The translations under genes were made by a program, and so were the position numbers. Positions 48,227-59,600 of a stretch of DNA of 64,000 nt are shown here, piece after piece; the stretch's first letter is position 1; each line of letters opens with the position of its first letter. Below the pieces are notes generated by a model. The model worked only from the letters and a program-made list of their open reading frames with translations, did not search any database and had not been told where the DNA came from. Source of the stretch: Eriocheir sinensis (Eukaryota; Arthropoda; Malacostraca; Decapoda; Varunidae); NCBI RefSeq assembly GCF_024679095.1, contig NW_026111217.1, forward strand, positions 45,001-109,000, written 5' to 3'.

Positions 48227-48468
48227 TTAACCCGGTAGCAGCGGGGATCATGTTTCTTAATGGTCCTTCTAAGCGAGAAAATGAATCATCAAAAATCATT
48301 TCATAATATATATAAATTTGGCCGTTAAGCCACAAATTTGGCCCGTCGCTGCTACACAGTTAAGCCACAAATTTGGCCCGTCGCTGCTACACAGTTAAGC
48401 CACAAATTTGGCCCGTCGCTGCTACACAGTTAAGCCACAAATTTGGCCCGTCGCTGCTACCGGGTTAA
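48227..48468 (+). mobile_element. TTAA-flanked MITE (family T), copy with four end repeats
   Basis: TTAA at 48227-48230 and 48465-48468. The ends CCCGGTAGCAGCG and CGCTGCTACCGGG are perfect inverted repeats, the CCC-type end next to TTAA seen in piggyBac relatives. Next to the left end is GGGATCATGTTTCTTAATGG. The right end is amplified as four 35-bp units, GTTAAGCCACAAATTTGGCC + CGTCGCTGCTACACA. Other members are at 49677-49933, 53092-53197 and 54581-54798. Confidence 0.85.
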
Positions 48469-48892
48469 AATGGCATCAAACTTTTCCCAGAAATTAATAG
48501 CTTGTATCTCTGAAATAATACTCATGTCTGCTAAAGTCTTAATCAACAGCTATTACAGAGCATTCTCATGGGCTATGATTTGTTGGTTTTAATCTGATTG
48601 TTTTTGTTGAGATTCTGTGGTCTACATTAGCAAGGAATAATGGGTGCCCCTGTACTGGGGGTTTGAGGGGTTTAATACATGATCATCATAAATCTGGGCT
48701 GCTTGAAGATCCAGAACGTCGGAATTCAACTTCTTATATTTGTGCTTTTGTTATCCACTTTCTCACCACTGCTCCTGTAGCTTGTATTCAGCATTCTGAA
48801 TAATTTGTGTTATTCTTGAAAATCTAGTGCAAGTATGAGGAAAATGGATATATTTTTTGTACCCTAAAGGAGGGGTCTACCATACAGTGGTA
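48469..48892. other. no gene seen
   Basis: AT-rich unique-looking DNA between two transposons. Confidence 0.45.
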
Positions 48893-48894
48893 CC

Positions 48895-49523
48895 TTGGAA
48901 TACAAGTTTAATTCGTTCCAAGACCGAGCTCGTAAACCAATTTACTCGTATTCTAAAACGACTTTTCCTATTGAAATTAATGGAGTTCCACTTAATTCGT
49001 TCCAGGCCCAAAAATTTTTGAAAAAAATTAAATATATAGGTATATTTTTTTAGAATTACACAAACAATACAACTTCGTATACATTGGATGTAGAACGACC
49101 GTACTGCATAGCAAGCTGAGACACACGAACACCCCTTTCAGACTTTTCAATGATCTCTTTCTTATCTTCTATTGTTATTGATCCTTTTTTCCTTCTCTCA
49201 CTGCCTTCAGTAGCACCTGTCTTCCTCTTGGGCGCCATTGTGTGTTATGTGGGTGAAAATACTCGAAGTGTTCAGAAAGCACGTCAGTTCACCCCCAACC
49301 TCAGACAAACACTGACTGTGTACATGTGCTCGGGACCAATAACTTGGCGGCTGCCACGAGATTGCAGTTGCAGCGGGATTTTCAAAACAGTCACAGGCGG
49401 ATGCTTGCCATTTGCTCATATTCTAGTTTATCGCTCGTACTCTAAATCGATTTTTTACGAGTTGAAATGCTCGTATTCTAATTTACTCGTACACTAAGTT
49501 ACTCGTATTCCGAGGTTCCACTG
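48895..49523 (-). mobile_element. pogo/Tigger-type non-autonomous element with TA target duplication
   Basis: A 629-bp element bounded by TA at 48893-48894 and 49524-49525. The left end CAGTGGTACCTTGGAATAC and inverted right end CAGTGGAACCTCGGAATACG are terminal inverted repeats. Subterminal ACTCGTATTCTAA-type words repeat on both sides. A transposase N-terminus remains on the minus strand (next entry). TA duplication and CAGT ends fit the Tc1/mariner superfamily, pogo branch. Confidence 0.85.
49056..49238 (-). pseudogene. Tigger-type transposase N-terminal fragment
   Basis: 60 codons: MAPKRKTGATEGSERRKKGS, ITIEDKKEIIEKSERGVRVS, QLAMQYGRSTSNVYEV. This is the nuclear-localisation stretch and the CENP-B-N helix-turn-helix of Tigger transposases. 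The DDE catalytic domain is absent: after the helix-turn-helix the frame enters the left subterminal region, so the element is an internal-deletion derivative. Confidence 0.8.
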
Positions 49524-49676
49524 TACTCGTTTTTTAGCCATAAAGGGGAAGTCAACTTGAACATGGGGTTGACCAGTGGATGAGTTGATACACTTTGTAC
49601 TTTATCCCTTATGTTGGCATTTTCTCAACTGTTGTTTGAAAACATTCCACTTGAAACTTTCCTTATGTTTAACTGT

Positions 49677-49933
49677 TTAACCTGGTAGCAGCAGCGGGCC
49701 AAATTTGTGGCTTTACCGTGTAGCAGCGACGGGCCAAATTTGTGGCTTTACCGTGTAGCAGCGACGGGCCAAATTTGTGCCATGATATAAACCCCCCAAA
49801 ATAGATAATACATAATCTGATCACAAATGCTTTGATACATATTATGAAATGGTTCGTGTGAGGGGTGATTTTTTCTCATTTTTCTCGCTTGGAGGGACCA
49901 TTAAAAACATGATCCCCACAGCTACCGGGTTAA
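49677..49933 (-). mobile_element. TTAA-flanked MITE (family T), inverted copy with three end repeats
   Basis: TTAA at 49677-49680 and 49930-49933. Ends CCTGGTAGCAGC and GCTACCGGG. The same family as 48227-48468 in opposite orientation, here with a longer interior (ACAAATGCTTTGATACATAT) and three 35-bp end units (GGCCAAATTTGTGGCTTTAC + CGTGTAGCAGCGACG). Confidence 0.85.
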
Positions 49934-51790
49934 AGTCTTAGCTTTACCTGCACTGTTAATTTGAATCTCTTTGCATATCTCTCCAGCCACAATTCAGCTG
50001 AGTAATTCCTTGAAAATTGGCACACTTCATTTTTTCCCTCCTTATAGATTTGCTCTTCCTCCATGAGAGTTGACTTCCCAGCCTCGGGCATCACAATAAT
50101 ATCTTCAACCCCGCGTGGGCTAGATTTCAATTTTTTTGCTAAGTAGGTGATTTTTTTTATCTCCTTTTATCTTAGCTAAAGTAGTTGATAGAGTAAATCA
50201 TATATCCTAGTCATTGTCAACCCTTCTCTTCATAATGCAATAGACTAGACCTGTGTAGATACCATCCGCCAGCCTAGTGAAGCACTGAAGTGTTGTCATA
50301 TTTGCTGCAGGAGGCGGCCTGTCCATTATCTTCAGACTGGCCATGGCCGCAGCATCGTCCTTTGCTCACCACTTGCTCGGAATTGGGTTTTATTTATGAC
50401 AAAGTTGTCAATATTAATGAAACTTGGAAGGCGATGCTGAGGTTTTATAATTTGGGTTGGGGTGGGCCTGGCAGAGTGGTTGTCGGGGTGTTGAGTGACT
50501 CACCAGCCACGGAACCGAACATTAGCGCTGTGAAATATTTATGTCCTTTCATCGCAGGGACAGGAAAGCATCTGGTTGTTGATGTTAGGTGAATAAGGAG
50601 AGTTGCCAGATAGCGTATTATCCCATACGTACTGTCTCTGTATAGAAGCTGGTGCCAACAAGACGTAATATGAGAATTCCTGCCACCAAGAGGGTGAAGG
50701 AATTCATGTCACCGGGTGTCAGTGGGTTAACATGCCTCATGTAATGAGCAGAAGTGAAGCCTCGTCACCATTTTTCAGGAACTCCTGTTATTCCAGCTAT
50801 GCACGGTTCCTGCACTTCAGGTTTACAGATGCTTCTACAGTATCTTTTAATGGATATTTTCATAATGTTCAGTCTGTCCTTAATTTCTCTCTCCAACGCT
50901 TTCTCCCTGTTTCACAGCACTTTTTCACTTCTTTTCATGTTATTAAGTTTTACTTGATTCTCCACCATATCACCTCTTTAACCTCTAAAGGGCAGGGATG
51001 GCAGACAGAAGTGCTCCTCTGTAGTCAGGCACGTTTTAACGTTTTCCCTGAAATTGCTCATCTTCCATTATCAGTTCCTCAGCCTTGCCTGAACCTATAA
51101 ATTGATTTTAGTATCATTCATTATTCATATCCATTCTTTCTTAGATTGATTTTAATAGCATTCATTTTACATATCCATTCTTTTTCTCCAGTCTGCTTTA
51201 AACCCAGAGTCTTTAGGTCAGCTGGTATTGCCGTGATGAAGCGGACTAACTTTCTGGGCGTTCAGGCTCGGGTTTTGAGTGGTGCGTGAGGTGGGGTGAT
51301 GGCCTGTGGCGAGTTTGTTGACTACTCCTAAGCACTCTATTTTCCTTATCCTCTTGCAAAGAATGATGATGTGTGAGGAACAAAAAGTGCATGTACAGCC
51401 ATGGCTGCTATCAATGGAAGACTGAGGACTGAGGGAGTGAGCTGTGTATTAGTCTAGGAGCCACACCGACACATAAATCCCTGTGACAAGTTCAAATTAA
51501 GCTTGTGAAAGCAGACCGGAAAAAATCCATCACCCATCCTTTGCATAGCAGGTGGAAGGACCTGTCACCTGTCCTTTAGTGTTAATACAATATATTATCA
51601 ACCTTTTAATAGCCAGTTTCACACCATTGTTCCATTGTTATCCTTCAGTTGAACCTTGTGCATCTCCATTCTGTACCTCTTTCTTTTTGTTTTGTTGTAC
51701 TAGATTCTACCATCATCTATTAAGGTATAGGTAAAGTGAGGGACATCTGCCATAGCTACTCATTGTGTTGGCACTCTCTCCATTACTTCT
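49934..51790. other. no gene supported; possible TTAA element end at 50727-50730
   Basis: Mostly unique-looking. CACCGGGTGTCAGTGGGTTAA (50710-50730) reads TTAACCCACTGACACCCGG when inverted and is preceded by a small hairpin (GAATTCCTGCC to AGGAATTC), so it may be one end of another TTAA element; no partner end was found. A 100-codon frame at 50290-50592 has no recognisable domain. Confidence 0.4.
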
Positions 51791-51799
51791 GCCCTTGGG

Positions 51800-52015
51800 C
51801 ATGTGCTGGGAAAGAACCCAATGCCTGAGGGGTGGGCAAGTTGGACATCCAGGTTACCAGTTAACCTTCTGCAAGTTTCCCCAGGTGCCTCTTTATTGAG
51901 GAGCCTAAATGGGAGAGTGAACAACTGGTGAGCAGCATGGCAACTGCCCTTTCCGGGATCACATCCAGGTCCGCGGATTTTTAGCTAGGCGTGCTGGTCC
52001 CTGCCACAGGGAGCT
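51800..52015 (-). repeat. possible tRNA-derived SINE, weak
   Basis: On the minus strand CCTAGCTAAAAATCCGCGGAC and GGATGTGATCCCGG resemble a worn T-arm/B box, followed by CTCACCAGTTGTTCACTCTCC and GCACCTGGGGAAACTTG. The A box is poor. No second copy is present in the window. Confidence 0.35.
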
Positions 52016-53091
52016 CAAATGATACATTTGAAAATATTTAAATTTTTAAGAATTTTTTTTCACAAAAGTAGGTCTGAAAACAAACATTCTTGGGCATTTT
52101 CTTGGCTCAAATAATTAATATTTTTATGTATCTTACAAGAATTTCTTAGTAAATAAAAACAAACAAAAATGTGTAAACACACAAAAAGAAGAATCCATTC
52201 AGCACCGCATGAAAGTACTTTAAAGTTACTAACATTCAAATTTTTCCATACTTTTTTTTTTATAGTTTTGAGCAATTTTATACAAAAAATGAAATGATAG
52301 TCGGCTTTATTCATATTCATTATTCTTTTTTGCATGTTTTCTAAAAAACTGTTAGAATAATTTATCTTCCTTTTATTTGATATTTTTGTCAAATCACTGA
52401 AATTCATTCAAATTTAATCAACCCATTATTATTGAGGTTCTTTACATTAAATCAAGTTGTTTTTAGAAAATGTCCTTCAAGTGTTTAAATATTTAAGGCA
52501 AGGAATCTTGTCTCCTTGCCAGAAGCATATTTTGCAAAAAAATCTTTTAATGAGGATTTTCAATGTTAGGGACTGATTACAAACTCTTTACACAACACTC
52601 ATTAGTCATCTGTGCCTGCAAACTATTTCACACAACCCAGGAGGGAGTCTGTAATGGCATTATTTTTGCCGTTCTCTTTCTTCTTGGTGTCCTCCACAGT
52701 GTACACTCACTCCCACAGACTTACTTCATCATAAAGTTTACACTCCTGGCACCCAAGAGTGACAGGGAAGGAGAAAAGGGACACTGACATCAGCTGTGTC
52801 GTCTTCGGCTTCTGGGGTAATTAAGCCAGGCCACCTTCTCTTCCACTTCTTGTGTGCTTCCACTTCCACTGGATAGTTTTTATTGCTACCATTTACACAC
52901 TGTTATTGAAAAGGGAAATAGATAATAGAACTAGGTCATTTGACTACACTAAGTCTGATAAGTGAGGGAGATCCTTTTAGACTTTTGCTCATGTGAGTTT
53001 TTAAAAGGGCTGAAGGGGTGAGTAACTACACCCGCCAGATGCACAACAGAAACAGCTGGGTGTGGGAGCCAAAAAGTGCAACAGTGCCACC
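52016..53091. other. no gene seen
   Basis: AT-rich, few repeats. A splice-bounded exon or conserved frame was not found on either strand. Confidence 0.45.
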
Positions 53092-53197
53092 TTAAACCTG
53101 TAGCTGCGGGGATCATGTTTCTTAAAGGCTCCTAAAAAAATGAAAATTAATGAGAAAAAATCATCACTCACGCAAATCATTATATAAAGTGTATGTA
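53092..53197 (+). mobile_element. TTAA MITE family T, left-end fragment
   Basis: TTAAACCTGTAGCTGCGGGG then ATCATGTTTCTTAAAGG and GAGAAAAAATCATCACTCAC match the left half of the family. The right end is missing. Confidence 0.7.
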
Positions 53198-53533
53198 GTT
53201 GGATTAAGCAAAAATAATTCTGTACCAGATGATATTTGCAAAACTTGGTGTGGATTGACATTTAGACTTGTAAACTTGCCATCCTGTTTTAGGATGTTTT
53301 CTGCAGGTTTTCTGTGCAGTTGCAAGGTTAATTTTGTTGTTGTGTCTTGAGCATTAAGGAAGTGCATCATTAGGTGTGCAATTTTTGTTTCTATGCTACA
53401 TTTACACATTGAATTCTTCAAATAATTTCTTTGTAATTCATGAATATTTTTTTTGTAAAGTGAGAATTTAAGCAGATTTGATCTTAGAGGGAAGCAAGTT
53501 GAGATGGCCTTCATGTATATGATGGCAGGCAAC

Positions 53534-53575
<42 letters not shown>

Positions 53576-54334
53576 TGTGTGTGTGTTCCTGGTGCCTGTC
53601 CCTTCAGACCCCCATGGATGGTGTCTGGGCAAGTTTCCACTTCTTGCCCACATATTCTTTCCCTGTACGTTGTGGTTTTCTCACACCAGCTTTTTTGTTT
53701 AGTAGTTTCATGAAGTATCAGTGTTACACATTGGTTATGACTTTCTGTATGATTGAAGTGAAGCATTTAATTATAATCATGAATGTATTGAAGACTGATG
53801 ATATTTGTCTCTGTATTTGCCTCATGGCTAATATGGGTGATAAGTGATTCAGAATGAAATGTCCCTTCAGAAGAAAAAAATTCATTCATTTCATATGTTG
53901 TTGTCAGTTTCAGTCTAGTTGGTGCCAATGAATGCTATTATTAGCAAAAATGTTATTTATGTGACATTAGAATTCATGCATCAAGGGTTAATTGGTGCTG
54001 CCACCCTGTGACATTCACCCATTCTTCACGTTTCAAATCCTTGTATTACATTTTTTTTTGCTGACACAATAGGAAACAAAAATTAATGTGAGTAATACAA
54101 AACTCACATGAATAGAGTTTCTGAGGTGATTGATGTGATGGTTGTTCTGAGGCTTGCACGAGGAGGCTGCTGTTGTGTGCTGCTCACCCCGCCCCCTTTC
54201 TGGTCCCCCTTGCCTGGCTCCCCCCTCTGTCAACACACCATCAAACACATTAAGGCCAGCTCTGACAGCTACTAGTTATAGAAGCAAACACAGCAGCGCA
54301 CTTGCTACTTTAAACCATAGAGCGTGAGAACTTT
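53198..54334. other. no gene; (GT)n at 53538-53585
   Basis: One (GT)n of ~48 bp. Otherwise AT-rich unique-looking sequence without a supported frame. Confidence 0.5.
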
Positions 54335-54580
54335 TGAGCCCATGAGCCTGGTGGAGTGCCTCCTGTCATCCTTGAAAACTGCACTTATGTGCTGACACCC
54401 TGTCTGGTCAAACTTTTTCATCTTTGGCTTTCATTATCTATCCTTCCTTCCTGCTGAAAGTACACCTACATTTAATCTGTGCCTGAGAAGGGTGACCGCT
54501 TCATCTTTCAAACTAACGTCCTATAGCTTTGATTTCTTGTCTTTCTAAAGCTTTAGAATTGATCCTTAACAAGAAAGTTC

Positions 54581-54798
54581 TTAACCCAGTCGCAGTGGGG
54601 ATCATGTTTCTTAATGGTCCCTCTAAGCGAGAAAAATGAGAAAAAATCATCACTCACACAAACCATTTCATAATATATACATCAAAGCATTTGTCCCAAA
54701 TGAACACCACTGAGTAAGCATTTGTGATCAGTTTATGTATCATCTATTTTGGGGTGTTTATATCATGGCACAAATTTGGCTGTCTGCTACTGGGTTAA
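54581..54798 (+). mobile_element. TTAA MITE family T, copy with a single end repeat
   Basis: TTAA at 54581-54584 and 54795-54798. Ends CCCAGTCGCAGTGGGGATCA and GCTACTGGG. The interior is the longest of the family, with only one 35-bp end unit. Inserted in the LINE-J reverse transcriptase at GTTC|TTAA|GCATCC, where the other LINE-J copy reads ATTCAAAAGCACC at about 37901. Confidence 0.85.
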
Positions 54799-55381
54799 GC
54801 ATCCATCAACTTCTGACCCTCTCTCTCTGATCACCAATATGGATTCTGCAAAGGGCATTCTACTGGTGATCTTGCTGTTGCCTGAGACTGTTGAAAGCTT
54901 TTGACAAAATCTAACACAAATCTACACTACCCTCCTATAGATTCTATCCCTCTCTCTGTACTTTTATCTCCAGTTTCCTTTCAAGCCAGTCTATCTCTAA
55001 ACCTATAAAAAAGGTGTTCTGCATTGCTCTGTTCTATCTCCCACTCTTTCTATTGTTCATCGATGATCTTTCCAAAATAAATTGTCCTATCCATTCTTAT
55101 GCCACTGACTCTTACCTTACTCTGCATCATTTAACAGAAGACTACCAACAGGAATTATGGGACTCAAGGCTGGATGCTAAAGAATGCTTAACCTCTAACC
55201 TTGCTTTCATTTCTGAATGGGGCAGAAGGAACTTGGTTGTCCTTCGATGCTTCATAAACTCAATTTCTCCACCTGACAACTTGACACAGTCTCCCACACA
55301 TCTATCCCCAATTCTTAGATAACATTCAGCTGCTCCCTTCTTCCACACTAACAATAGCTGGTCTTTCCTTAACTCAGTATC

Positions 55382-55631
55382 TTAACTCCTTGACTGCGGA
55401 TCTCCTACCAGAAGACCCCACCAAGCTACAGGAATGGAACAAAAAGTGGCTGCTACAATTCAGTGAAGAAAAATGTATAGTCCTGCACCTTGGTAGGGGA
55501 TATCCAACAAACCAGTACCACATAGGAAACACTCCACTATCCACCACGAGACAGAGAAAGACCTGGAACTATATGTGTTGCCAGGCTATCAGTGAAGGCG
55601 AAATCCGTGCCAATCGCAGCAAACGGGTTAA
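55382..55631 (+). mobile_element. TTAA-flanked element carrying a fragment of another reverse transcriptase gene
   Basis: TTAA at 55382-55385 and 55628-55631. The ends CTCCTTGACTGCGGATC and the inverted CCCGTTTGCTGCGATTGG are only partly complementary. The interior frame reads LLPEDPTKLQEWNKKWLLQF, then SEEKCIVLHLGRGYPTNQY, the segment that follows the catalytic box in CR1/jockey-type reverse transcriptases. It is not LINE-J sequence. The empty site is present in the other LINE-J copy (about 38585-38605, AATCTCAACTGGAAAC). Confidence 0.8.
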
Positions 55632-56250
55632 CTGGAAACTCCATATCTCATTTCTTGCTGAATCAGCTTCCTCAAGGCCAGGCACTCTGTATTATCTTCA
55701 CCAGTTTTCTCCCCCTCACAGATGCTGTCCATATACAAGGGCCTTGTCTGTCCTCATGTGGAGTATGCATCTCATGTGGGGGCCTCCACACACAATCCTT
55801 ATGGACATAGTAGAGTGAAAGGCTCTTCGTCTCATGAAATCTCCTCCTTTTAGTGCCTCATGAAATCCACTCCATGTCCTGACAATCTTCCACCTCTTAA
55901 ACTACACTGCAGTATTGCCTCTCTTTCTGTCTTCTGTCAATATTTTCATGCTGACTGCTCTTCTGAACTTGGTAACTTCGTGCCGCAACCCCACACAGCC
56001 CGCTGCATGACCTTCTACTCACTCTTCCTATACTCTCCACATCCCTTATGCAAGAATTAACCAACATATTCATTCTTTCATCCCTCTCACTGGTAAACTC
56101 TGGAACAGTTTTTCTGTATCTATGTCCTGCCTATGACTTAAACACTTTCAAGAAGAGATTATCAAGATGCCTCCTAAAATGGCTGTGGCTTCACTATTTT
56201 GAACTCTCTTACTAACACTGTTTGTGGGAGCAGCAACATTGTTTTTTTTT

Positions 56251-56639
56251 CATCTTATTAGTTTTTACCCTGAGCCACCTCCTTTCTGAAGAAAAAAATG
56301 GGTGACCTTGCCGAGACCAATGATAAGAGGCAGTAACACAATGCAACATGCTCCACGTTTGAGTCGATCCACATGTGAACACTGCATTGAGTGGCGCCAA
56401 AGTGTACAAGGCACGAGGGCCAAGCTGTGGCAATGGTCACATGCAAATTAGTGCAGTGAACTGTCAAGACAGAACTCAGTGTTGTGCATTCACAAGGGAT
56501 CATGAGTCACACATGGTGCAGTTTAGGTAAAACAGTGCTTGGTGAAGTATCCTTATTGTTTCCTCTCCTTGGTCACAACCAGGCCACCAATAGCTCAGAA
56601 GTTCTCACATGTGTGCTGCTATGTGAGAATTTTGCCTCT
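56251..56639. other. no gene seen
   Basis: Unique-looking bridge between the LINE-J remnant and the satellite. Confidence 0.5.
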
Positions 56640-59600
56640 ATAACCAGTAGTTGTAAAGGTTTGTATAAATCAACAATGAATGACCTCACTTAGTTCTATA
56701 GAAAATCTCATTAGTAAGGAATCATATATGAATTTTTTGAGTCAAGACCTATAGAAACTGTTTGGGGTTTTGATAGGTTGTGTTAGGTTAAGTTTAGGGT
56801 ATCTTCAAACACATGACAGCCAGCACTTTACAGTATAAATCAACAAAGACTGACCTCACTTAGTTGTATAGAAATTCTCATTAGTAAGGAATCATATATG
56901 AATTTTCTGAGTCAATCCATATAGTAACTCTTTGGGGTTTTGATAGGTTATGTTAGGTTAAGTTTGGGGTATCTTCAAACACATGATAGCCAGCACTTTA
57001 CAGTATGAATCAACAAAGAATGACCTCACTTAGTTGTATTGAAAGTCTCATTAGTAAGGAAGCATTTATGAATTTTCTGAGACAAGACCTGTAGTAACTG
57101 TTTGGGGTTTTGATAGGTTATGTTAGGTTAAGTTTAGGGTATCTTCAAACACATGATAGCCAGCACTTTACAGTATATATCAACAAAGAATGACCTCACT
57201 TAGTTGTATAGAAAGTCTCATTAGTAAGGAAGCATATATGAATTTTCTGAGTCAATCCATTTAATAACTGTTTGGGGTTTTGATAGGTTATGTTAGGTTA
57301 AGTTTAGGTATCTTTCAAACACATGATAGCCAGATTACAGTATAAATCAACAAAGAATGACCTCACTTAGTTGTATTGAAAGTCTCATTAGTAAAAGCAT
57401 ATATGAATTTTCTGAGTCAAGACCTATATAACTGTTTTAAGTTTCTTATTAACTTAAGAATAGAAGTAAATTATAACTTATTTAATAAACATGAATTTCT
57501 CCTCAAAAAATAAACATCAAACGTATAGAAAGTCTCATTAGTAAGGAAGCATATGAATTTTCTGGGTCCATCCATATGGTAACTATTTGGGGTTTTGATA
57601 GAGTTTATATTAGGTTAAGTTTAGGGAACATCTTCAAACACATGATAGCCAGCACTTTGCAGTATGTATCAACAAGAATGACCTACTTAGTTCTATAAGA
57701 AAGTCTCATTAGTAAGGAAAGCATATGAATTTTCTGAGTCAATCCATAGAAAGTAACTTCTTTAGGGGTTTGATAGGTTATGATAGGTTAAGTTTAGATT
57801 GATATTCAAACACGGTAGCCAGCACTGGTATAAATCAACAAGAATGACCTCCTTAGTTGTATGAAAGTCTCGATAGTAAGGAAAGCATATATGATTTTCT
57901 GAGTCAGACCTATATGGTAACTGTTTGGGGTTTGATGGTTATGTTAGGTTAAGTTTAGGGTATCTTCGACACAGTAGCCAAAGCACTTCTCAGTATAAAT
58001 CAACAGATGACTCACTTGGTTGTAGAAGGTCTCGTTAGTAAGGAAGCATATATGAATTTTCTGTATCCAAGATATATAGTAACTGTTGGGTTTTCGATAA
58101 GGTTATGTTAGGTTAAGTTTAAGACATCTTCAAACATGATAATAATTTACAGTATAAATCAACAAAAGACAGCCTCCTTAGTTGTATTGAAAGTCTTATT
58201 AGTAGGGAAGCATATATGAATTTTCTGGGTCAATCCATATAATAATATTTCGGGTTTGATAGAGTTATGTTAGGTTAGGATTTAAAGGTATCTTCAAACA
58301 CATGATAGCCAACACTTTACATTATATATCAACAAAGAATGACCTCACTTAGTTGTATAGAAAAGTCTCATTAGTAAGGAAGCATATAGGCGAATTTTCT
58401 GAGTCAAGACCTATAGGTAATCTGTTTTGGGGTTTTGATAGGCTATGTTATATTGGAGTTAAGTTTAGGGTATCTTCAAACACAACATGATAGCCAGCAC
58501 TTTACAGTATGAATCAACAAAAGGGAATGACCTCACTTAGTTGTGGTATTGGAAAGTCTCACTTGTAGTAGGAAGCATATATGAATTTTTACTGAGACAA
58601 GAACTGTAGTAACTTTAATGTTAGTGGCTTTTGATAGGTTATGTTACTAGGTTAAGTTTGGGGTATCTTCAAACACATGATAAATGCCAGCACTTTTGAC
58701 AGTGTGCTGAATCAACAAAGAATGACCTCACTTTAGTTGTATTGAAAGTCTCATTAGTAAGGAAGCATATGTAATTTCTGGGAAGTCAAGACCTATAGTA
58801 ACTGTTTGAGGTTTTGATAGGTTATGTTAGAGTTAAGTTTAGGGTATCTTCAAACACATGATAGCCAGCACTTTACAGTGCTCAAATCAACAAAGAATGA
58901 CCCTCACCTATTGTATAGAAAGTCTTGTTAGTAAGTGAAGCTACATATGAATTTTCTGAAGTCAAGACCTATAGTAACTGTTTGGGGTTTTGATAGGTTA
59001 TATTGGGATTAAGTTTAGGGTATCTTCAAGCATGATAAGCCAGCACTTTACAGTATAAATCAACAAAAGAATGACCTCACTTAGTTGTAAAGAAAGTCTC
59101 ATTAGTAAGGAAGCAGATGTGAATTTCTTTCTGAGTCAAGACTCTATAGTAACTGTTTGGGGTTTGATAGGTTATGTTAGGTTAAGTTTAGGAATTTACC
59201 TTCAAAACACCATGATAGCCAGCACTTTACAGTATAAATCAACAATAGAATGACCTCACATAGTTGTATAGAAAGTCTCATTAGGTGAAGGAAGCATATG
59301 AATTTTCTGAGTCTCAAGACCTGTAGTAACTGTTTGGGGGTTTGATAGGTTATATTAGAGTTAAGTTTAGGGGTATCTTTTCAAACACATGATAACAGTG
59401 GCACTTTACAGTATAAATCAACAAAGCATGACCTCACTTAGTTGTATAGAAATTCTCATTAGTAAGGAAGCATATATGAATTTTCTGAGTCAAGACCTAT
59501 AGTAACTGTTTGGGGTTTTGATAGGTTATATTGGGATTAAGTTTAGGGTATCTTCAAACACTACATGATATCAGCACTTTTACAGTATAAATCAACAAAA

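Larger units (their letters stand above)
54335..56160 (+). pseudogene. LINE-J ORF2 remnant (second copy)
   Basis: Best reading 55014-55322: LPLFLLFIDDLSKINCPIHS and YATDSYLTL, where the YADD catalytic box has become YATD, so a catalytic Asp is lost. Upstream KKGDRSSPSNY is degraded to EKGDRFIFQTN. Split by two nested insertions and many frame breaks. Confidence 0.8.
54335..56250 (+). mobile_element. decayed LINE-J copy with two nested TTAA elements
   Basis: Collinear with 37665-39160 of the better copy: GGTGGAGTGCCTCCTGTC, CTGACACCCTGTCTGGTCAA, then the RT region and the C-terminal region (CCTTGTCTGTCCTCATGTGG, TATGCATCTCATGTGGGGG). Frequent indels and stops. It is interrupted at 54581-54798 and 55382-55631 by TTAA elements. 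It lacks a clear poly(A), only an oligo(T) near 56243. Confidence 0.85.

Noticed and set aside
50290..50592. 100-codon plus-strand frame as a possible exon
   Set aside because: A plausible acceptor (TTTGCTGCAG) lies inside the frame near its start, but there is no recognisable domain, no donor and no linkage to other exons.
53164..53766. Minus-strand 200-codon frame
   Set aside because: Crosses a (GT)n tract and a MITE fragment, with no domain; the length is within chance for AT-poor strand composition around the repeat.
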